A stretch of DNA of 64,000 nucleotides from JACRCT01 sp049841135 (GTDB taxonomy: Bacteria > Myxococcota > Myxococcia > Myxococcales > UBA5297). The first letter of the stretch is position 1, and each line of letters opens with the position of its first letter. Positions 56,898 through 64,000 of the stretch are shown here, in pieces. The translations under genes and the position numbers were made by a program. The stretch is from contig JASGHK010000004.1 of the NCBI GenBank assembly GCA_049841135.1, forward strand, positions 868,001-932,000, given 5' to 3'. Under the pieces are notes generated by a model. It ran no database searches, was not told the DNA's origin, and saw nothing but the letters and a program-made list of their open reading frames with translations.

Positions 56898-57080
56898 TCA
56901 AGGCTGCTCGGCTGGCGCCGGAGCCACCTCCTTCTTCTTCCGGAGAAAGTAGTTGGCCGGATAGACGAGCAGCTCCCATCAGGAAGCTGGTCACGAGCCC
57001 ACCGACCATCGGCGCCGCGACCCGGTGCCGGTCGCCCCCATGATCGGCAGCAGGCCGTGCATGCGGCGCTCAGCGTCATG
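56898..57080 (-). pseudogene. Decayed 3' end of a second cusA-like gene
   Basis: In mixed frames this stretch encodes pieces of the CusA C-terminus: MTLSAA, GLLPIM, ATGTG, PMVGGLVTSFLM, ELLVYPANYFLRKKKEVAPAPAEQP then TGA at 56898. Each matches the end of cusA at 57363-57560 (MTVSAAMLGLLPIM.., APMVGGLVTSFLMELLVYPAIYFLWKRREM) with small deletions and an extra base. It lies directly upstream of copA, so a second cusA copy once formed the operon here and was mostly lost. Non-functional as it stands. Confidence 0.8.
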
Positions 57081-57362
57081 GCCCGCGGAGTCGGGAGCCG
57101 CGGAATCGTCGCAGTGGAGCACGCCGGCGCCGAGGGCTCTTGCGTCCGATCTGGCGCCAGAGACCTGCCTGCTCGCCCGGAATTCCAGCGGGCTGCCGGC
57201 CGGGAATGTGGTCGCTCGCACGCTGGGCGGGTAGCGGAGGAGTCCTGCGCCGCTTGGGGGCACGCGCTCGGTCGAGGGCGAGCGAGCGCCGGCCTCGCTC
57301 ATTCCGTGACCCGATGCCGATGAGCTTGGGCGCGCGCCTCCGTCCAAGCGCTCGTGCACGGA

Positions 57363-60300
57363 TCAGGTCTGCGCAGCCGGAGCCATCTCCCTCCTCTTCC
57401 AGAGGAAGTAGATGGCCGGATAGACGAGCAGCTCCATCAGGAAGCTCGTCACGAGCCCGCCGACCATCGGCGCCGCGATCCGCTTCATCAGGTCCGCCCC
57501 AGTGCCGGTCGACCACATGATCGGCAGCAGGCCGAGCATGGCGGCGCTCACGGTCATGGCCTTGGGCCGAACGCGTTTCACGGCGCCATGGACGATGGCC
57601 TCCACCAGGTCGGGCTCGGTCTTCAGGAGCCCACGGCGCCGGTAGTCGTCGTGCGAGAGGTCCAGGAACAGCAGCATGAAGACGCCGGTCTCGGCGTCCA
57701 GCCCCATCAGCGCGATGAGCCCGACCCACACCGCGATGGAGATGTTGTAGCCCAGCGCCCAGAGCAGCCAGACGGCGCCGACGGCCGAGAACGGCACCGC
57801 CAGCATCACCACCGTCGCTTTGAAGGCCGAGCGGGTGTTCAGGTAGAGCAGCCCAAAGATGAGGACGAGCGTGATGGGGATGACGAGCTTCAGCCTCTCG
57901 CGCACGCGCAGCAGGTTCTCGTATTGCCCGCTCCAGGTCAGCGAAGTCCCGGCCGGAACCTTCACCTTCGCCTCGACCGCCTTCTTGGCTTCGTCCACGA
58001 ACGTGCCGACGTCGACCTGGGCTGTGTCGAAGTCGACGTAGACGTAGCCGGCGAGCAGCCCGTTCTCGTCGCGGATCATCGACGGCCCCTGCGTGAGGAC
58101 CACGTCGGCGATCTCCTCCATCGGGATCTGGCCCTTGCCCCCCGGGAGCGGCAGCAGCACGCGCTTCAGGGCCTGGAGGTCCTCGCGGTAGTCGCGGGCG
58201 TAGCGCACGTTGATGCCGTAGCGCTCGCGGCCTTCGACGGTGGTGCTCTGGTTGTCGCCGCCGACCGCGGTCATCACCATCAGGTTCGCGTCGTCGACGG
58301 AGAGCCCGTAGCGGGCGAGCTGGTCGCGGTCGAGCACGAAGTCGAGGAAGTAGCCGCCGGCGACGCGCTCGGCGTAGGCGCTGCGGGTCTGCGCGAGCCC
58401 GGCGACCGCCGCCTCGGTCTCCTTGGCGACGCGCTCGATGGTCGAGAGGTCCGAGCCTTGGATCTTGATCCCCACCGGCGTGCGGATGCCGGTCGAGAGC
58501 ATGTCCAGGCGGCCCTTGATGGGCATGGTCCAGGCGTTGGAGATGCCAGGGAGCTGCAGCGCGGCGTTCATCTCCGACTCCAACTCGTCCTGGGAGATGC
58601 GGTCGGGCCAGGCGGTGCGCAGGACGCGCTTGGCCGGCTCCGGCGCCCAGTCCGAGTACCAGCGCGGCTTCTCGCGCCACTGGCTCACCGGCTTGAGCAG
58701 TACCGTCGTCTCCATCATCGAGAGCGGCGCCGGGTCGGTCGGAGTGTTGGCGCGGCCGGCCTTGCCGAACACGCGTTCGACCTCCGGGAAGGTCCTGAGG
58801 ATCTTGTCCTGGACCTGCAGGACCCGCTGCGCCTCCGCCACCGACATGCCCGGCTCGACCGCCGACGGCATGTAGAGCAACGTCCCCTCGCGCAGCGGCG
58901 GCATGAACTCCGAGCCCAGGTGCAGGTAGACGGGGACCGCGCTGAGCACGACCAGCGCGGCGGCGGCGATGGTGGCCTTGGGGTGGCGGAGCACGAACCG
59001 GCACGGCCCTTCGTAGAGCCGGTGGAGCGCCCGGCTGATCGGGTGACGCTCCTCGGAGTGGTAGGTCCCCACCAGCGCCTTGGTGGCGAGCCAGGCGAGC
59101 CAGCGGGGCCGGAAGGTGAAGGGATCGATGCGGGCGAAGAGCATCCGCAGCGCGGGGTCGAGCGTGACCGCGAGGACTGCGGCGATGGCCATGGCGAAGT
59201 TCTTGGAGAACGCCAGCGGGCGGAAGAGCCGGCCCTCCTGGTCCACGAGCGTGAAGACCGGCAGGAACGCCACGGCGATGACCAGCAGCGAGAAGAAGAC
59301 GCCCGGGCCGACCTCGAGCAGCGCCTCCAGGCGGACGCGGTGGAAGTCGCCCTTCCGGCCGTCCTGCATCCAGTGGTGGATCTTGTTGTAGGCGTTCTCG
59401 ACCTCGACGATCGCCCCGTCGACCAGCACGCCGATGGAGATGGCGATGCCGGAGAGCGACATCAGGTTGGCGTTCAGCCCGAAGAGCTTCATCAGGATGA
59501 ACGACAGCGCCACCGAGACCGGGATGGTGATGATGGGGACGACCGACGACGGGAGGTGCCACAGGAAGATCAGGATGATGATCGAAACGATGAGGATTTC
59601 CTCGAGCAGCTTGTCCCGGACCGTTCCGATGGCGCGCTCGATGAGGTCCGAGCGGTCGTAGGTGGTGACCACCTCGACGCCCTTGGGGAGCGAGGGCTCG
59701 AGCTCCGCGAGCTTCGCCTTGACCCGGCCGATGACGTCGAGCGCGTTCTCGCCCGCCCGCATCACCACGATGCCGCCCACCACGTCGCCCTCGCCGTCGA
59801 GGTCGGCAATCCCCCGGCGCATCTCCGGCCCCAGCGCGACGGTCGCCACGTCCTTGATGGTCACCGGGGTGCCCGCCTGCGTCGCCAGGACCAGCTTCTC
59901 GATGTCGCCGATGCCCTTCACGTACCCGCGTCCGCGGACCATGTACTCGCGACCGCTCATCTCCACCAGGCGCCCACCCACGTCGTCGTTGCCCTTGCGG
60001 ACCGCGTCGATGACCGCCTGCAGCGGGATCCCAAAGGACGCCAGCGCGTTGGGGTTCACGGTCACCTGGTACTGGCGCACCTGCCCGCCGACGGTGGCCA
60101 CCTCCGCGACGCCAGGCACGCTCTGCAGCGCGTAGCGCAGGAACCAGTCCTGGTAGGAGCGCAGCTCGTCGGAGGCGTGCTGGCCGCTCTTGTCCACGAG
60201 CGCGTACTGGAAGACCCAGCCCACGCTCGAGGCGTCGGGGCCCAGCTCGGTCTTCACGCCAGCCGGGAGCTGCGCGGTGATCTTGGACAGGTACTCGAGC

Positions 60301-60626
60301 ACGCGCGTGCGCGCCCAGTAGGGGTCGGTGCCGTCCTCGAAGATGACGTAGACGAAGCTGTAGCCGAAGTCGGAGAAGCCGCGGATGGCCTTCACCCGGG
60401 GCGCCCCGAGCAGCGCGGTGGTGATGGGATAGGTCACCTGGTCCTCGACCAGGTCCGGGCTCCGGTCCCAGCGCGAATAGACGATGACCTGCGTGTCGGA
60501 GAGGTCGGGGAGCGCGTCGAGCGGCAGGTGGCGGATGGACCACCAGGCGAGCGCCAGCAGCACGACCGAGGCCGCGATGACCAACGCCCGGTTCTCGGCC
60601 GAGAAGCGGATGACGCGCCGGATCAC
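57363..60626 (-). CDS. cusA: Heavy-metal RND efflux pump (Cu/Ag type)
   Basis: 1087 residues, inner-membrane trimer of the HME-RND class that drives Cu+ or Ag+ from periplasm and cytoplasm through CusB and CusC with proton flow. The two RND halves are seen, with TM4 VDGAIVEVENAYN (proton relay Asp/Glu), EEILIVSIIILIFLWHLPSSVVPI, and periplasmic GRLDMLSTGIRTPVGIKI, whose Met matches a CusA metal ligand. WVGLIALMGLDAETGVFMLL is in TM10-11. The start is GTG 60626, overlapping the cusB stop (GTGA). No frame break in 3.2 kb. Confidence 0.9.
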   Translation of the reverse strand: MIRRVIRFSAENRALVIAASVVLLALAWWSIRHLPLDALPDLSDTQVIVYSRWDRSPDLVEDQVTYPITTALLGAPRVKAIRGFSDFGYSFVYVIFEDGTDPYWARTRVLEYLSKITAQLPAGVKTELGPDASSVGWVFQYALVDKSGQHASDELRSYQDWFLRYALQSVPGVAEVATVGGQVRQYQVTVNPNALASFGIPLQAVIDAVRKGNDDVGGRLVEMSGREYMVRGRGYVKGIGDIEKLVLATQAGTPVTIKDVATVALGPEMRRGIADLDGEGDVVGGIVVMRAGENALDVIGRVKAKLAELEPSLPKGVEVVTTYDRSDLIERAIGTVRDKLLEEILIVSIIILIFLWHLPSSVVPIITIPVSVALSFILMKLFGLNANLMSLSGIAISIGVLVDGAIVEVENAYNKIHHWMQDGRKGDFHRVRLEALLEVGPGVFFSLLVIAVAFLPVFTLVDQEGRLFRPLAFSKNFAMAIAAVLAVTLDPALRMLFARIDPFTFRPRWLAWLATKALVGTYHSEERHPISRALHRLYEGPCRFVLRHPKATIAAAALVVLSAVPVYLHLGSEFMPPLREGTLLYMPSAVEPGMSVAEAQRVLQVQDKILRTFPEVERVFGKAGRANTPTDPAPLSMMETTVLLKPVSQWREKPRWYSDWAPEPAKRVLRTAWPDRISQDELESEMNAALQLPGISNAWTMPIKGRLDMLSTGIRTPVGIKIQGSDLSTIERVAKETEAAVAGLAQTRSAYAERVAGGYFLDFVLDRDQLARYGLSVDDANLMVMTAVGGDNQSTTVEGRERYGINVRYARDYREDLQALKRVLLPLPGGKGQIPMEEIADVVLTQGPSMIRDENGLLAGYVYVDFDTAQVDVGTFVDEAKKAVEAKVKVPAGTSLTWSGQYENLLRVRERLKLVIPITLVLIFGLLYLNTRSAFKATVVMLAVPFSAVGAVWLLWALGYNISIAVWVGLIALMGLDAETGVFMLLFLDLSHDDYRRRGLLKTEPDLVEAIVHGAVKRVRPKAMTVSAAMLGLLPIMWSTGTGADLMKRIAAPMVGGLVTSFLMELLVYPAIYFLWKRREMAPAAQT

Positions 60627-62197
60627 CGCCGCGGGCCCTCCGGCGCCGCATCGGCCCCACCGGTCCCACCGGTCCCACCGGTCCCGCCCTGCCCGGTTTG
60701 CGGCGGGGCGGCTCCGGGCAGGACGCGCGCGCTCTCGGGGACCTTGGGGGCGGCGGCATTGGCGGTCGTCATCGCCGCGAGCGAGGAGCGCAGCTTGGAC
60801 TCGGAGTCGACGAGGAAGTTGGCGCGGGTGACCACCTGCTCGCCCGCCTTCAGCCCCGCCCGGACCTCGACGAGGTTGCCGTCCGCCGCCCCCAGCCCCA
60901 CCCGCCGAGGCTCGAACTTGCCGCTGCCGACCGCCACGAAGACGTACTTCTCGGTGCCGGAGTCGACGACCGCGTCCTGGGGAATGCGCAGCCCCTCGCG
61001 CGGCGGTCCTTGGAGCACCACCTCGCCGAACATCTCCGGCCGCAGGGCGCCCTCGGCGTTGGGGAAGGCGAGCCGCACCTTGACCGTGCGCGTCTGTGGA
61101 TCGAGCAGCGGGTCGACGAACCGCACCCGCCCCTTGAACTCGCGACCGGGGAAGGCGTTGAGGGTGAGCGTCGCCGCCAGGCCTTCGCGGACGTACTGCA
61201 GCTCGGTCTCGTAGACGTCGGCGAGGACCCAGACCTGCGACAGGTCCACGATCTCGTAGGGCATCGCGCCGGCCTCGAGCTTCATGCCGTCCACCACCTC
61301 CTTCTTGGTGACGACGCCCGAGACCGGAGAGGCCAGCGTCAGCGTCTTGGAGGGCTGGCCGGTGCGCGCAATGCGGTCCAGCTCGGCCTTGGGGACGTCC
61401 CACAGCTCGAGCTTGCGCCGGGCAGCCTGGACGAGCGCCTCGCCTTCGCCTTCGCCGCCCGCCGCGCCCCGCGTCCGCAACGCGAGCAGGTACTCCTGCT
61501 GCGCAGAGAGGAGCTCGGGGCTGTAGATGGAGAAGAGCGGGTCACCCTTCTTCACGGCCTTGCCCACGAAGTCGACGTAGACGCGCTCGACGAAGCCCGG
61601 GACCTTGACGTTGACGTGGCGCACCCGCGTCTCGTCGATGGCCACGCGCCCAGTCGTCCGCCAGGCGCCGCCGACGGGCCCGGCCGTGACCTGGGCGGTG
61701 GTGAGCCCGATGAGCTGCTGCCGCGCCGGGTCGATGTCCACCGTCGCCTGGCCAGGAACGTTGCTCGCAGCCGCACCGGAGGCTTCGTCCTCGTAGACGG
61801 GGACGTAGTCCATCCCCATCTCGTCCTTCTTCGGGGTCGACGAGGTGACCTTCGGATCCATCGGCGAGCGGTAGAAGAGGATCTTGCGCTCGCCCCCGCC
61901 CTGCTGCGCGCTTTGCCCCGGCTCGGCGGGGCTCATCTTGACGAGCTTCATCCCGCAGATCGGACAGTTGCCCGGATGGTCCTGCACGACCGAGGGGTGC
62001 ATCGGGCACTGCCAACGCTCCGCGGGCGCCTGTGCGGCCCGGGCCGGCTCGCCGTCGCTGGCGGTGGCGGTGGCGGTGGGGCGCTCGACAGACTCGCGTC
62101 CGAGCCAATAGGCACCCGCGCCGAATAGCAGCGCGCCGACTGCGGCAGCCAAGGCCATGGACCCGACACCGAAACGCCTCTTGGAAGGAGCGCTCAT
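60623..62197 (-). CDS. cusB: Membrane fusion protein of Cu/Ag efflux
   Basis: 524 residues. An N-terminal membrane anchor (MALAAAVGALLFGAGAYWL), an HMBD metal-binding module (WQCPMHPSVVQDHPGNCPICGM, about 61-83), a second Met-rich stretch (RSPMDPKVTSSTPKKDEMGMD), then barrel-sandwich, lipoyl and beta-barrel domains (VKVPGFVERVYVDFVGKAVKKGDPLFSIYSPELLSAQQEYLLAL, ASPVSGVVTKKEVVDGM). It carries Cu+/Ag+ to CusA and links to the outer-membrane channel. The C-terminal GGTGGTGGTGG tail comes from a 9-base DNA repeat (60657-60688). The start is at 62197 with GAGGAA upstream. Confidence 0.9.
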   Translation of the reverse strand: MSAPSKRRFGVGSMALAAAVGALLFGAGAYWLGRESVERPTATATASDGEPARAAQAPAERWQCPMHPSVVQDHPGNCPICGMKLVKMSPAEPGQSAQQGGGERKILFYRSPMDPKVTSSTPKKDEMGMDYVPVYEDEASGAAASNVPGQATVDIDPARQQLIGLTTAQVTAGPVGGAWRTTGRVAIDETRVRHVNVKVPGFVERVYVDFVGKAVKKGDPLFSIYSPELLSAQQEYLLALRTRGAAGGEGEGEALVQAARRKLELWDVPKAELDRIARTGQPSKTLTLASPVSGVVTKKEVVDGMKLEAGAMPYEIVDLSQVWVLADVYETELQYVREGLAATLTLNAFPGREFKGRVRFVDPLLDPQTRTVKVRLAFPNAEGALRPEMFGEVVLQGPPREGLRIPQDAVVDSGTEKYVFVAVGSGKFEPRRVGLGAADGNLVEVRAGLKAGEQVVTRANFLVDSESKLRSSLAAMTTANAAAPKVPESARVLPGAAPPQTGQGGTGGTGGTGGADAAPEGPRR

Positions 62198-62209
62198 GGT
62201 TTTCCTCGG

Positions 62210-63547
62210 CTACATCCCGGACGGACCGGCGCCCGAAGGAGGAGTCGCTGCCGCACCTGCCTGTCCCAGGGAGCCGACGGGCCCGAGGCTGACCTCTTGC
62301 GCCTCGAGCGCGAGCTCGTGCACCTGGGCCAGCGCGAGCAGGTAGCCTTCCTGGTCGGCGAGGAAGCCGGCGTTGGCCTCCAGCACCGCGAGCAGGCCCA
62401 CCTTGCCCACCTCGTACTGCGCGAGCGTGGACTCGATGGTGGCCTCCGACTGCCGCAACAGGCCGTCGCGGAACCGCTGCAGCGCCTGGAGCGAGGCCTC
62501 CAGAGCCGTTCGGCGCTGGCGCACCCGCAAGCGCAGCTGCTGCTCCACCGCCTCGGCCGCCTTCTGCCGGGAAACGGCGCGAGCCTCCGCTTCGGCGATC
62601 GCCGGGCCCTGCCGCCAACCGGCGAAGACAGGGAGCGGTGCGCCAAGGGTGACCTGCCACATGGGCGGGAACTCGCCACCGCGCGGCATGACCGACAGCC
62701 CCACCGTCACGTCCGGAAAGTAGGACTTGCGCGCGAGCGCCACCGAGCGCTCCGCCTGCGTCTGGCCCAGTCGCGCGGACGCCCACTCGGGGCTGCGCTC
62801 GGAGGCATCGCCGATGGCCTCGTCCTCACTGCTCAGCGTCGGAAGCGCGAGGTCGGCGAGGTGCGTCGCCGTGTGGATCGGCTCGTCCAGTGCGTGCCCG
62901 CGCAGGCGGTTGAGCTCCTGCAGACGCTGCGCTTCCTCGGACTTCAGCCCCCAGCGCCGCTGCCGCAAGCGGCTGAGCTCGAGCTGGGCGCGCAGCAGGT
63001 CCGCCTGGGCCGCCTCTCCCACCTCGTAGCGGCTGCGCGCCGAACCCTCCGCCTTCTGCCAGACGCCCTCCAGCCGCGCGAGCAGGTCCAGTCGATCGCG
63101 AGCCAGGACGAGGCCCAGCCAGGCGCGACGCACGTCGGTCTCGGCCGAGAGACGCGCGCGCGCGGCGTCGCGCTCTGCCTGGCTCGCCGCCAGCTCCGCA
63201 CCCTCGGCACGCATCTTGAGCTTTCCGGGCCAGGGAACGGTCTGCGAGAGCATCACCTGGTAGAAGCTGGTCTCCGACTTGCCGACCTGCCAGCTGGTGA
63301 AGCTGTCGTTCTGCACGCCCAGCAGGAGCATCGGCTCGGGCCAGGCCCCGGCCTGCGGCACGCGCTGCCGCTCGGCTTTCGCGGTCGCCTCGGCCTGGGC
63401 CACTTCAGGGCGCACCGCGAGGCTCTCGTCGATGAGCGCTCGCAAGACGGGATCGGCCGGGAGGTCCCCAGACTGCGACGGGGGCGAGGGCACTGCGGCC
63501 AGGGCGAAGCAGACCGCGAAGGCCGTGAGGTGCACAGCAACCGCCAT
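62210..63547 (-). CDS. cusC: TolC-like outer-membrane efflux channel
   Basis: 445 residues. A signal peptide (LTAFAVCFALAAVPSPP) precedes two TolC repeats with long alpha-helical coils (ESLAVRPEVAQAEATAKAERQRV, AQADLLRAQLELSRLRQRRWGL; ERSPEWASARLGQTQAERSVALARK, VEQQLRLRVRQRRTALEASLQALQ) and beta segments (WPEPMLLLGVQND, FPDVTVGLSVM). It forms the outer part of the Cus tripartite pump. It lies first in the operon, 12 bases before cusB. Confidence 0.88.
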   Translation of the reverse strand: MAVAVHLTAFAVCFALAAVPSPPSQSGDLPADPVLRALIDESLAVRPEVAQAEATAKAERQRVPQAGAWPEPMLLLGVQNDSFTSWQVGKSETSFYQVMLSQTVPWPGKLKMRAEGAELAASQAERDAARARLSAETDVRRAWLGLVLARDRLDLLARLEGVWQKAEGSARSRYEVGEAAQADLLRAQLELSRLRQRRWGLKSEEAQRLQELNRLRGHALDEPIHTATHLADLALPTLSSEDEAIGDASERSPEWASARLGQTQAERSVALARKSYFPDVTVGLSVMPRGGEFPPMWQVTLGAPLPVFAGWRQGPAIAEAEARAVSRQKAAEAVEQQLRLRVRQRRTALEASLQALQRFRDGLLRQSEATIESTLAQYEVGKVGLLAVLEANAGFLADQEGYLLALAQVHELALEAQEVSLGPVGSLGQAGAAATPPSGAGPSGM

Positions 63548-64000
63548 CGGCCCCCTCCCTCGCTGCGAACCGGTCGAGGGCGCAGGTTCCCCTCACCTCA
63601 GGGGGTTCGCCAGCGTGAGTTGCTCCGCCTTGCCATCTCCGTCGTGCCTGCGACGAAGCCCGTCTTCGCGGCCGGAGGGCTTCCGCTCGCGACTCGGATC
63701 GCCGGCCCGCTAACTCACGACCGTCCAACCGATCTTGGCTTTGCCGGCTCACCAACAGCGCCCACAAGATTGGCCGAACGGTGGGGTGGTTCTGAAAGCT
63801 AGCCGGCACGAGGCCGGCGATCCGAGGGAGGCTTAGCCAGGGTCCAAAGACTGGGACGGGCGCCCCGAAATGCGGCGCATGGAGAGCCGCCTGCCCGAAC
63901 TGACGACAGGCTTGGCCGAAACCAGGACGGCCAGCACTGCAATCATTCTTTACATCGCAGCTACCTAACTACTGGGATTTACATCCCTCTGCCAAGTTGG
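63548..64000 (+). other. Upstream of the cus operon, no gene seen
   Basis: 453 bases to the window end. No reading frame with protein-like sequence. GC falls towards the end (63930-64000), suggesting promoter or intergenic DNA. No copper-regulator-like box is evident to me, and no cusR/cusS genes lie within the window. Confidence 0.4.

Overview
The window is about 70% GC and densely packed, mostly with minus-strand genes. It looks like a Myxococcota (myxobacterial, former Deltaproteobacteria) chromosome. The reasons are the Asp/Ala-rich lipoprotein linkers, a MYXO-CTERM-like tail on a DUF2330 protein, thrombospondin type-3 and MopE-type repeats, many hybrid histidine kinases and a chemosensory cluster. 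I see no phage, IS, CRISPR, rRNA or tRNA.

Layout. 1-6 kb: a broken WD40 protein, a tryptophanase-like lyase, a family 5 uracil-DNA glycosylase and an IPT/propeller lipoprotein. 6-18 kb: housekeeping genes (YebC, cystathionine beta-synthase, an exported YiiX-like hydrolase, a chemoreceptor-like protein, a PLP racemase/aldolase, GlgB, BCAT). 18-20.7 kb: a 4 x 78 bp hairpin repeat and two tandem outer-membrane paralogues. 21-27 kb: a VKOR-DsbA fusion, a histidine kinase, an HD protein coupled to a GDT1 cation exporter, a propeller protein and a hotdog thioesterase. 27-30 kb: a molybdate/tungstate ABC operon (modABC order) with a divergent XRE/PBP-like regulator. 30-38.7 kb: a large hybrid kinase and a chemosensory operon STAS-cheA(REC)-cheW-cheB remnant-cheR. 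39-50 kb: exported proteins (PHP-type lipoprotein, TSP3 lipoprotein, subtilase, DUF2330/FGE-like operon) and a Mop molybdopterin-oxyanion binder. 50-52.5 kb: an aldehyde ferredoxin oxidoreductase carrying an SCP2-like domain. 53.5-54.4 kb: a SpoU methyltransferase. 54.7-63.5 kb: a copper/silver island, cusC-cusB-cusA followed by a decayed cusA 3' end and copA.

How the parts connect. The ABC importer, its regulator, the Mop protein and the tungsten/molybdenum-type oxidoreductase form a dispersed oxyanion-use theme. The Cus tripartite pump and CopA form a periplasm plus cytoplasm metal-export module. The chemosensory genes overlap and look translationally coupled, but cheB is reduced to 46 codons.

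Quality caution. Otherwise well-conserved genes are broken by single-base shifts about a dozen times, nearly all of them gains of one base, and two genes carry an in-frame TAG where Trp would fit. This looks more like consensus sequencing error than mass pseudogenisation. I have annotated such genes as one locus each and state where the frame changes.
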